6,033 nucleotides of DNA from Actinomycetes bacterium (GTDB lineage Bacteria; Actinomycetota; Thermoleophilia; Solirubrobacterales; Solirubrobacteraceae), in NCBI GenBank assembly GCA_023404805.1, contig JAEYAL010000354.1, forward strand, positions 1 through 6,033, given 5' to 3'. A program made the position numbers and the translations under genes. The notes beneath the pieces were generated by a model. That model was given only the letters and a program-made list of their open reading frames with translations. It did not search any database and was not told the DNA's origin. Positions 1 through 6,033 of the stretch are shown here, one piece after another. Every line of letters begins with the position of its first letter. Position 1 is the first letter of the stretch.

Positions 1-1427
1 GGCTGCGGCACGCCCGGCAGCGCGGCGCTGACCGCGGCCACGCCGGCCGTGATCGCGGCGGGCAGCGCGGTCTGCACCGCCTGCGCATAGGCGGCCTCGT
101 CGAAGCCTGGCGGCGGGTTGATGACCGACAGCTGCTGGCCCTTCTGCCACTTCCACCACGTCGCGTAGAGCGCCCATTGGTCGCCGGTGAGCGATTGGAC
201 TGCGGCGTCGAGCTCCGCCTGCGCGTTGTTGAGCTCCAGCAGCCACGCCGACTCGGTCGGCGTCAGCTGCGCCGGCGTGTCGTCGCCGGCCCCGCCGCCC
301 TCGTCGGACGCCGGCGCGATGGTCCAGCGTGTCCCGCCGGTGGTCGAGCCGAACGCGGCGCGGTGCACGCCGTTGGCCAGCAGCTCCGCGCCGTTGACCT
401 GCTCGAAGACGGGCAGCAGGCCGTACTGGAACGCCTGCAGCACCTCGGCGTCGGCGAGGTGCTCCCCCGGCTGCGCGGCCACGAGCGACGTGAGCGCGTC
501 GACGTCGGTCATCGCGATCGCCGCTGTGACCGTGCCCTCGAGCGCCGGCAGGGGCGACGGCGGCGCAGGCGCGCTCACCGACGGGTCCCACGGCACGCTC
601 AGCGCCAGGCCCTCGTAGAGCGAGCCGGCGACATCGGTCACGGCGCCCTGGTCCGCGAGCGTCCAGCCCAGCGCCGTCATCACGTCCGCCGGGGCCGTGC
701 CCGGTCCGAGCGGGTCGTCGGCCGGGTTCGAGTACCAGCCCGTCACAAGGTACGAGAGCGTGTCGGCCGCGACGCCGTCGAGCGTGTCGGTGAACGCGAA
801 CACGTTGTCGTGCTGGGGCTCGTAGGCCGTGAAGGTCGCATTGCCGGGGGCGACGGCCGTGAGGAACGTCGTCGCCGCCGAGCGCTCGGTCCACGTGGCC
901 GCGTCGAAGGCTTTCCCGAGCAGCGCCACCGGCGGGCCGCCCTGCGCCGTGGTGATCACCGACTGGGCGCCCGCTGAGCGGATCGGATCGCCGCTGTTGG
1001 TCCAGGCGCTGACGATGTCGTCGTCCACGAGGTACTGCGTCGGCGAGTCCTCGTTCGGGCAGTCGCTCTCCAGCACCCACGCGGTCGGCGTGCGCGTGCC
1101 GCCAGCGCCGGTCTGCAGGCGCACGATCAGCCACCGGTTCGGCGCCGCGGGGTAGGTCACGTCGCCGACGCTCGTCTGCTCGCTGCCGGAGGCCGGCGTC
1201 GCCTGCACGCCTTGGCGCAGCGCGGCCGGCAGCGTCCAGCGCAGGTGCACGCCGAGCGCGGGCGGTTTGGTCGAGGCTTGCCCCTGCCCGGCGGCGGGCT
1301 CCGGGCTGTTGAGCTCCGCGAGCGCGGTGTAGTTGAACGGCCAACGGCGGAACGCTTGGGCGCCTTGGTAGGCGGTGTTGACGACGAGCGCGTCGAGCTC
1401 GACCGGGACGACGAGTGGCGTCGGCAT
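1..1427 (-). CDS. Large conserved protein of unknown function, 3'-partial (475 codons visible)
   Basis: The frame opens at ATG 1427-1425 and I traced it codon by codon to the left edge without a stop, so the C-terminus is outside the window. The start follows the upstream TGA by 2 bases and has a GGAGG site. The visible protein begins MPTPLVVPVELDALVVN, with no signal peptide or membrane helix. Landmarks are RRWPFNYTAL (27-36), LGVHLRWTLPAALRQG (58-73), APNRWLIVRL (95-104), EPQHDNVFAF (203-212), SYLVTGWYSNPADDPL (225-240), ALGWTL (252-257), EVLQAFQYGLLPVFEQ (328-343), FGSTTGGTRWTIAP (359-372) and a probable helical stretch from LLELNNAQAELDAAVQSL to DQWALYATWWKWQ (396-428). The HLRWTLP, NRWLIVR and GWYSNPADDPL motifs resemble those I remember from large uncharacterised bacterial proteins, but I know no assigned function. 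The mix of beta-like N-terminal segments and a later helix that could form a coiled coil suggests a structural protein. It probably belongs to the same complex or pathway as its two upstream neighbours. Confidence 0.88.
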   Translation of the reverse strand, partial: MPTPLVVPVELDALVVNTAYQGAQAFRRWPFNYTALAELNSPEPAAGQGQASTKPPALGVHLRWTLPAALRQGVQATPASGSEQTSVGDVTYPAAPNRWLIVRLQTGAGGTRTPTAWVLESDCPNEDSPTQYLVDDDIVSAWTNSGDPIRSAGAQSVITTAQGGPPVALLGKAFDAATWTERSAATTFLTAVAPGNATFTAYEPQHDNVFAFTDTLDGVAADTLSYLVTGWYSNPADDPLGPGTAPADVMTALGWTLADQGAVTDVAGSLYEGLALSVPWDPSVSAPAPPSPLPALEGTVTAAIAMTDVDALTSLVAAQPGEHLADAEVLQAFQYGLLPVFEQVNGAELLANGVHRAAFGSTTGGTRWTIAPASDEGGGAGDDTPAQLTPTESAWLLELNNAQAELDAAVQSLTGDQWALYATWWKWQKGQQLSVINPPPGFDEAAYAQAVQTALPAAITAGVAAVSAALPGVPQ

Positions 1428-1443
1428 GATCAGCTGGCCTCCG
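1428..1443 (-). promoter_or_regulatory. Ribosome binding site for the leftmost gene, embedded in the end of the 760-residue gene
   Basis: On the minus strand a GGAGG core (1442-1438) lies 10 bases before the ATG at 1427-1425, within the last codons of the preceding gene (encoding SSEAS). The upstream TGA (1432-1430) and the ATG are separated only by TC. The SD and the very short gap support this start and coupled translation. The 10-base spacing is slightly long. Confidence 0.65.
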
Positions 1444-3712
1444 AGCTGTCGAAGGTCATCGCCTGCGGGGCGCGGACGAGCTGGAGGCCGAGCGCCGCCG
1501 GGCCGAACGCCGCGGGCTTCTGCCCCTGCGCGGTCAGCGCCGCCGTCAGCGTTCCCACGAGCCCGCCGGACGGCGTCACGGCGAGCACGCGGCTGGTGCC
1601 CCGCAGGCACGACGGCGTCGTGAGGATCGGCGCCGTCACGCCGAGCGGCGCGCCGACGGGGACTGCGCCGTTGCCGTTGCCGGGCGGCACGAGGTTGCGC
1701 AGCTCGGTCGCCCCCTGCTCGTCGACGCCCAGCGTCAGCGCCACGTGGGGCTCGGCGATCCGCACTGAGGTCGGCACGCCGTCGAACAGCGCGAGCAGCA
1801 CGCCGGGAGCCAGCCGGTCGGCGCGCAGCGTCGGCATCGCGTTGCCCTGCGCGTCGAGCGGGGTCACCGCCAGCGTCGGCCAGCCCGACACGAGGTCCGA
1901 GCGCAGCAGCAGCACGGTCGTCGGGCCCGTCGGCGGCGCTTTGAGCCCGCAGCGGGTGGCGATCGCCTGCCCGACCGCCGCCAGGATGGCAGGGTCGATC
2001 GTGCCCGGCGCGCCCGCCTGGCGGCTCGATTCGACGGCCAGGCTGAGCGCGCCGCACAGCAGCGCGGTCGTCCAGTTCGGGTCGAGGTAGCCGAAGCGGA
2101 TCGAGCCACTGAGCCCGACCGACGGGTCGGCGGCTGACGGCGTCTCGCGCGGCAGCATCCGCCCGTCGGGCACCAGGCACGAGAACGGCACCGGCGTGAG
2201 CAGCGCCAGGCCGGCGAGCCAGTCGGCGACCGGCGCGAGGTCGTCAGCGAGCAGGTCGGTGAGGGTGTCCGCCACCGCCGGCTGCGCGAGCGCGTCGAGG
2301 AGCGCCTCGCCGACGGGCGCGGTGTTGTCGCCGCGCGAGGGGAGGTCGACCGTGCAGTCCTGCGGCGGCTGCTCCGAGCCGATGTCGGTGCCGAGCACGT
2401 CCTTGACCACACCCAGTGCCCGCCCTGCGACGTTGCCGAGCGTCTCGGCCGGCCTCGCCGCGAACTGGGGCCGGGCGACGCGGTCGACGAGCGTGTCGCC
2501 GAGGCGCTGCTGGGCCTGGCGGTAGGTGTAGAGCGCCTGCCCGAACGCGCGGTCCGACAGGGCCGCCGCACGGCCGATCTGCCACGCCGACGCCAGCGAC
2601 ACGTCGAACACCCCATGGGCTTCGTCGTAGATCAGCGCGGCGTCGGCCGTCGGGAACGGCACCGCCGGATCGAGCGCCGCGACGAGCCCCGGAGAGACCG
2701 GCCCGCGGAACCACGCCATCGTCTCCTCGCCGGAGCGCGCGTGGTAGGTCAGCGGGGCGTAGCCGCCGGTGATCCGGCTGGCGACCTCGACCTGGCCGGG
2801 GTCGCCGGAGTCGGTCGGGTAGCCCGCGGGGAGCGGCAGCCGCAGCGCGAGGTTCTCCGGCACGTGCGTCTGCGTCTCCGGGTCGTACTCGGCGTCCTGG
2901 AGCGCGAGCGTCAGGCCCTGGAACGACTCGGCCGGATCGGGCACCACGCCGAACGTCCAGCGCGCGAGCGACAGCACGACCACGCTGTCGAACACCGGCG
3001 AGCCGTCGCTGACGCCGGTCTTCGTGAACACCGGCTCGTCGACCAGCCACGGGCTGAGCCCCTCGACCGATACGAGGTGCGCGACCGCTGCCGTCGGCTG
3101 CGTCGCGCCCTGCGCGGGGACCGCCGGAAAGCGGTTGGCGAGCACGACGCCGCGGTCCACCGAGGTGCCGTCGTCGGCGGTCGAGCGGCGCACGTGCGTC
3201 AGCCACGGCAGCTCGTCGGCGCGCGGCATCGTCGCGGTGAAGGTCGCCGCCGGGATCCGGATGTAGGTGCAGGGCTGGTCTGGCGTGACGTCGCTCTCCA
3301 ACCCGATCGGCGGCACGACCGCGTCGCTGATCGCCTGGAACTGGCCGACCGTCGAGGTCGTCGCGAACGTCGAAGGGTCTCCCCCGGTCAGCTCGCCGGC
3401 CTGGAACACCACGAGCGCCAGCCACGGGCAGCCCGCCACCGGCATCGTGCGCTCCCACGGCAGGCTCGGCTCGGCCAACAGCACCGACGGGAGCACCTCG
3501 CCGAACGGCCCCGTCGCGGACGGCGCGGGCGTGTACTGCACGACCTCCGAGGCGTCGAGCGATACCTGTGGGGCGGTGAACGTGATCGCCTGCGTCGCCG
3601 CCGGGATCGTCGTCGCGATGTCGGCGGCGGTCTGCGTCACCGTGATGACGTAGTCGCCGCCGCCCGCAGGCGGGATGTCGTTGTCGAAGAGCTGCAGGGT
3701 CGCGGTCGTCAT
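1430..3712 (-). CDS. Large conserved protein of unknown function (760 aa, complete)
   Basis: A complete gene with an ATG start, good Shine-Dalgarno and TGA stop. I cannot name a domain or function, but several segments resemble motifs I recall from uncharacterised large proteins of diverse bacteria. The N-terminus has LFDNDIPPAGGGDYVITVTQ (residues 8-27). LPWERTM and PWLALVVFQAGEL follow (84-108). PLTYHARSGEETMAWFRGP lies at 320-338. A probable helical segment, SAWQIGRAAALSDRAFGQAL, lies at 375-394. PFSCLVPDGRMLP (509-521) is separated by a short low-complexity stretch from SIRFGYLDPNWTTALLCGA (537-555). LLLRSDLVSGWPTLAV (601-616) is followed by LAPGVLLALFDGVPTSVRIAEP (634-655). There is no signal peptide, hydrophobic membrane helix, nucleotide-binding loop or metal-ligand cluster that I can see. 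Strand-rich ends around a helical centre (about 375-500) suggest a multidomain structural or scaffold protein. It sits between a DUF6603 gene and another large unknown gene, coupled to both, so the three products probably act together. Coding status is very secure; role unknown. Confidence 0.9.
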   Translation of the reverse strand: MTTATLQLFDNDIPPAGGGDYVITVTQTAADIATTIPAATQAITFTAPQVSLDASEVVQYTPAPSATGPFGEVLPSVLLAEPSLPWERTMPVAGCPWLALVVFQAGELTGGDPSTFATTSTVGQFQAISDAVVPPIGLESDVTPDQPCTYIRIPAATFTATMPRADELPWLTHVRRSTADDGTSVDRGVVLANRFPAVPAQGATQPTAAVAHLVSVEGLSPWLVDEPVFTKTGVSDGSPVFDSVVVLSLARWTFGVVPDPAESFQGLTLALQDAEYDPETQTHVPENLALRLPLPAGYPTDSGDPGQVEVASRITGGYAPLTYHARSGEETMAWFRGPVSPGLVAALDPAVPFPTADAALIYDEAHGVFDVSLASAWQIGRAAALSDRAFGQALYTYRQAQQRLGDTLVDRVARPQFAARPAETLGNVAGRALGVVKDVLGTDIGSEQPPQDCTVDLPSRGDNTAPVGEALLDALAQPAVADTLTDLLADDLAPVADWLAGLALLTPVPFSCLVPDGRMLPRETPSAADPSVGLSGSIRFGYLDPNWTTALLCGALSLAVESSRQAGAPGTIDPAILAAVGQAIATRCGLKAPPTGPTTVLLLRSDLVSGWPTLAVTPLDAQGNAMPTLRADRLAPGVLLALFDGVPTSVRIAEPHVALTLGVDEQGATELRNLVPPGNGNGAVPVGAPLGVTAPILTTPSCLRGTSRVLAVTPSGGLVGTLTAALTAQGQKPAAFGPAALGLQLVRAPQAMTFDSSEAS

Positions 3713-6033
3713 GTGCCGCTCCCGGCGAGCATCGGCTGGTTGGCGAAAGCGTCGTTCACGAGCCCGGCGAGGCCCGAGAGGTCGGAGGTCGGCCCGTCGT
3801 AGAGCGCCTCCCCCTGCGGCTGCGCGGCGGCGAGCGCGGCGAGGATCGGCGTGCGGGCCGTCGTGGCGGTCTGGCCGGCGACCTGCTCGATCGCGGCGAG
3901 CGAGTTCGCGGCCGCGGCAGGCAGTCCGGCCGTCGACGGCTCGGCGCCGACCTGCAGCGGGATCTGCGTGTCGACCGCTTTGGCACCGGGCGCCGAGACC
4001 GGTTCAAACGCCAGCGACGGCTCGGGCGTGGCGCCCGGGCTCGGCCCGAGGACGGGCGCCGGGCAGGTGAACGACGCGCCGACTGGCGCGTCCGGCACCG
4101 TCGCCGCCGTCGCCTGCTGCGGCAGCTGGGTGAAGTTGCCCTTGGCGTCTTTCTGCGGGAGGCCCCACAGCGACTCCGGCACGGCGCGCGTGACCGCCTC
4201 CGGCGCCCAGGTCGTGAGGTCGATCGCGCCGGAGCCGTCCTTGCGGGCGATCGTCACGGTGTGGGTCGCCTCGGTGCCCGTGAGGTTCATCGGCCGCACG
4301 TTCAGCGTGTAGTCCGTGGCCTCAGCGGTCGTGGTGCCGTTCGGGCCGCCGTGCGCGAGCGTGGTGTTCGGGATCGCGGAATTCGTCTGGAACGCGAACG
4401 CGCTGGCGCGCACAGCCCAGGAGCCGCTGTCGAGGGTCTGCGTCAGACCGCTCGACGCTGACACCGCCAGCAGCGTCGGCGGGGCCGGGAGCAGCGAGCT
4501 GAAGCCGGCCGGCAGCAGCGGCTCGTTGCTCGCTGACCCCTGTGGCGCGCCGAAGTCGACGGTGAACGAGATGATCCACAGGTGCACCGTCACGGTGCCG
4601 CCCGTCGGCGGGCCCCAGAGCGAGAGCGACGCGCCGAGCGACACGGTGATCGTCTTGCTCACGAAGCCCAGGTCGAGCTTGTACGAGACGCCGATGCTGA
4701 TGCCGATGTAGGCCTGGAACGAGAACGGGTTCCACGAGATCAGCACGTCCATCTGGGCCGTGAACCAGGCCTTCAGGTTGCCCGACTGGAAGGTGATGTC
4801 GAGACCGCCGCCGGCCATCACGCACGAGGCCGTGAGCGCGAAGTACGCCTCGCCCTTGATCGCGACCTCGTCGCTGACCGTCCACGAGAACCCGAGCCGC
4901 GGCTCGCTCGGGAAGTAGCCCGGTTTGTTGAACGCCGGGTGGTAGCCGCCGAGCGTGATGACGAACTGGCCCGCGTTCGGGTTCTCGCCGAACCACACGA
5001 AGAACGCGAAGCCGCCCGTGAGGTGGCAGGCGGGGTCGATCACGTACGACGCCGGGCCGAGGACGGCCGTGATGCCGAAGATGCCCTCGGTCGGCTTGAG
5101 AACCGCCATCAGCTCGAGCTCGACGTACGCGTACGTCTCGGCATCGGGCGCGCCCTGCGGCAGGCGCAGCGTCGAGATGCCGAGCAGCGCGAAGGCCAGC
5201 TCGTTGCCGAACTGCGCGATCAGCATCGCCTTCGTCGTGACCAGCTCGAAGCTCGTGAACTCCAGGCCGACCGCGAGCCAGTACTCGCCCGTCCGCGGCG
5301 CGATCCACTGCTTCTGCTCGCCGCCGGGCGTGATCGGCTTCGTGCCCTCGAGGATCGCGAGGACGTCGGTCATCGACTGCGGTGGCGCGGTCTTGCCAGG
5401 CGCCGGCGGGCTGCCGAGCACCAGGAGCGGGAACCCGAGCACCTCGTCCTGCTTGGGCAGCGAGATGTCGCGGTTGTAGCCGAAGCCCGCCATGAGGCCC
5501 GTCACGAAGAACGCGGGCGGGCCGCCGAGCGGCGCCTCGAGCTGGGCGAACAGGAACAGCGACGGGTCGCCGGCCGTCATCTGCGCGTAGGAGCCGATCG
5601 CCGACAGCGAGAAGTCGGACAGCTTGATCGAGGCGAACCCGTCGTACTGGAAGGCGACGTCGGGCGAGAGCTGCTCCGACGGGACCGCGAGGAACCCGCC
5701 GGCGATCTCCAGCGGCGGCTGGTCGAACGACAGCCCGAGGCCGTCGAGGTGGAACTTCGGGTCGAACGACGTGAGCGGCGAGCCGATGCCGAGGCCCTGC
5801 GTCGTGAGCTGGAGCGGGCCGAGCTCGATGCCGGCGTCGAGCAGGAAGTACAGCGTGCCGCCGCCCGCCGAGTCGTATTGGACGCCGATCCGCTGGAACG
5901 AGAAGACGCCGAACGACCGCTGGACCGAAAACCACTTCGTGGTAGCGCCGCCGGAGCCCGCGCCGACACTGCCGTTGCCTGCGCCGTTGCCGCCCACCGC
6001 GGCCGTCGAGCCGGTGCCGCCGTTGCCCGAGTG
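3709..6033 (-). CDS. DUF6603 domain-containing protein, 5'-partial (774 residues visible)
   Basis: A large protein of unknown biochemical function, recognised as a DUF6603-family member. Residues are numbered from the first codon at the right edge. Residues 1-32 are a Gly/Asn/Ser/Thr linker. The family core is about residues 33-494, opening with WFSVQRSFG, then FQRIGVQY, SPLTSFDPKFHLDGLGLSF and PPLEIAGGFL. Further on come TLGGYHPAFNKPGYFP, GNLKAWFTAQMDVLISWNPF, GISIGVSYKLD, SLWGPP and LWIISFTVDFG. These last motifs are what I remember as most typical of the family. The core is rich in alternating hydrophobic/polar stretches, so it is probably beta-sheet. Residues 495-774 form a less conserved Pro/Ala/Thr-rich tail with a VPESLWGLPQ motif and probable helices near the end. 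The frame is open to position 6033. A GTG at 5997 lies within the linker and has no Shine-Dalgarno, so the real start is probably upstream, outside the window. The TGA stop overlaps the ATG of the next gene. No catalytic motif is visible. Family assignment is from memory of its motifs; function is unknown. Confidence 0.88.
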   Translation of the reverse strand, partial: HSGNGGTGSTAAVGGNGAGNGSVGAGSGGATTKWFSVQRSFGVFSFQRIGVQYDSAGGGTLYFLLDAGIELGPLQLTTQGLGIGSPLTSFDPKFHLDGLGLSFDQPPLEIAGGFLAVPSEQLSPDVAFQYDGFASIKLSDFSLSAIGSYAQMTAGDPSLFLFAQLEAPLGGPPAFFVTGLMAGFGYNRDISLPKQDEVLGFPLLVLGSPPAPGKTAPPQSMTDVLAILEGTKPITPGGEQKQWIAPRTGEYWLAVGLEFTSFELVTTKAMLIAQFGNELAFALLGISTLRLPQGAPDAETYAYVELELMAVLKPTEGIFGITAVLGPASYVIDPACHLTGGFAFFVWFGENPNAGQFVITLGGYHPAFNKPGYFPSEPRLGFSWTVSDEVAIKGEAYFALTASCVMAGGGLDITFQSGNLKAWFTAQMDVLISWNPFSFQAYIGISIGVSYKLDLGFVSKTITVSLGASLSLWGPPTGGTVTVHLWIISFTVDFGAPQGSASNEPLLPAGFSSLLPAPPTLLAVSASSGLTQTLDSGSWAVRASAFAFQTNSAIPNTTLAHGGPNGTTTAEATDYTLNVRPMNLTGTEATHTVTIARKDGSGAIDLTTWAPEAVTRAVPESLWGLPQKDAKGNFTQLPQQATAATVPDAPVGASFTCPAPVLGPSPGATPEPSLAFEPVSAPGAKAVDTQIPLQVGAEPSTAGLPAAAANSLAAIEQVAGQTATTARTPILAALAAAQPQGEALYDGPTSDLSGLAGLVNDAFANQPMLAGSGT
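3713..3724 (-). promoter_or_regulatory. Ribosome binding site and ATGA start/stop overlap for the 760-residue gene
   Basis: On the minus strand a GGGAG Shine-Dalgarno core (3723-3719) lies 6 bases before the ATG at 3712-3710. The ATG shares bases with the TGA stop of the upstream DUF6603 gene (3711-3709), giving an ATGA junction with a 4-base overlap. This supports the chosen start and indicates translational coupling of the two genes. Confidence 0.75.
5938..6033 (-). other. Gly/Asn/Ser-rich interdomain linker inside the DUF6603 gene
   Basis: The first 32 visible residues contain 13 glycines, interspersed with Asn, Ser, Thr and Ala (short runs such as SGNGGTGS and GGNGAGNGS). The composition changes abruptly at KWFSVQRSFG, where the DUF6603 core begins. 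This is a low-complexity flexible segment, probably joining the core to an N-terminal region outside the window. The underlying DNA is correspondingly repetitive (GGC/AAC/GGT-type codons). Confidence 0.7.

Noticed and set aside
177..2090. Plus-strand open frames of 266, 143, 108 and 292 codons near the left edge
   Set aside because: They have Arg/Ser/Ala-biased translations with no motifs and run opposite the continuous minus-strand gene that I traced without stops from 1427 to the edge.
2244..3458. Minus-strand open frame of 404 codons overlapping the 760-residue gene
   Set aside because: It is an Arg/Gly/Ala-rich out-of-frame shadow; the main frame has an SD, a coupled start and natural protein composition.
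2615..3802. Long plus-strand open frame (395 codons) opposite the 760-residue gene
   Set aside because: Its translation is extremely Arg-rich and low in other residues, typical of an antisense shadow in GC-rich DNA. It lies across a convincing gene and crosses the junction with the next gene.
4322..5935. Minus-strand open frame of 537 codons in another frame of the DUF6603 gene
   Set aside because: The product is Arg/Ala/Pro/His-rich without recognisable motifs, while the overlapping frame carries clear DUF6603 motifs.
5938..5997. GTG at 5997 as the true start of the DUF6603 protein
   Set aside because: The frame is open to the window edge, the codon lies within a Gly-rich linker, and the preceding minus-strand bases contain no Shine-Dalgarno-like purine run.
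5938..6033. PE_PGRS-like protein identity suggested by the Gly/Asn-rich repeats
   Set aside because: The Gly-rich stretch is short as seen, no PE domain is visible, and the adjoining sequence is a DUF6603 core.
1..6033. CRISPR array, tRNA/rRNA, insertion sequence, promoter or intrinsic terminator
   Set aside because: There are no regularly spaced repeats, no structured RNA signature, no transposase or inverted-repeat pair, and no non-coding gap that could hold a promoter or a hairpin plus T-run.

Overview
The window is very GC-rich (roughly 70% by eye). It carries long, Ala/Pro/Gly-rich reading frames with strong G/C preference at third codon positions, which suggests an actinomycete-type (Actinomycetota) genome. 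I cannot assign a genus, and no RNA gene or housekeeping gene is present to anchor the taxonomy.

The whole window is one co-directional block on the minus strand: three large protein genes with no usable intergenic space. In transcription order (right to left) they are: (1) positions 6033-3709, a DUF6603-family protein whose 5' end lies outside the window and which enters through a Gly/Asn/Ser linker; (2) positions 3712-1430, a complete 760-residue protein of unknown function that overlaps gene 1 by the four bases ATGA; (3) positions 1427-1, the first 475 codons of a third large protein, starting 2 bases after the stop of gene 2 and running off the left edge. Genes 2 and 3 each have a Shine-Dalgarno sequence inside the end of the preceding gene. 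The arrangement therefore looks like one translationally coupled polycistronic unit whose promoter and terminator both lie outside the window.

None of the three has an obvious enzymatic motif, ATP-binding motif or helical transmembrane segment. Gene 2 and the visible N-terminus of gene 3 lack a Sec signal peptide. The DUF6603 core has long alternating polar/hydrophobic stretches typical of beta-sheet proteins. Genes 2 and 3 contain short motifs that I recall from uncharacterised large proteins of other bacteria. The most interesting interpretation is a multi-protein system of unknown function built from large, mostly non-enzymatic proteins made together. Deciding what it is needs the flanking genes and structure prediction.
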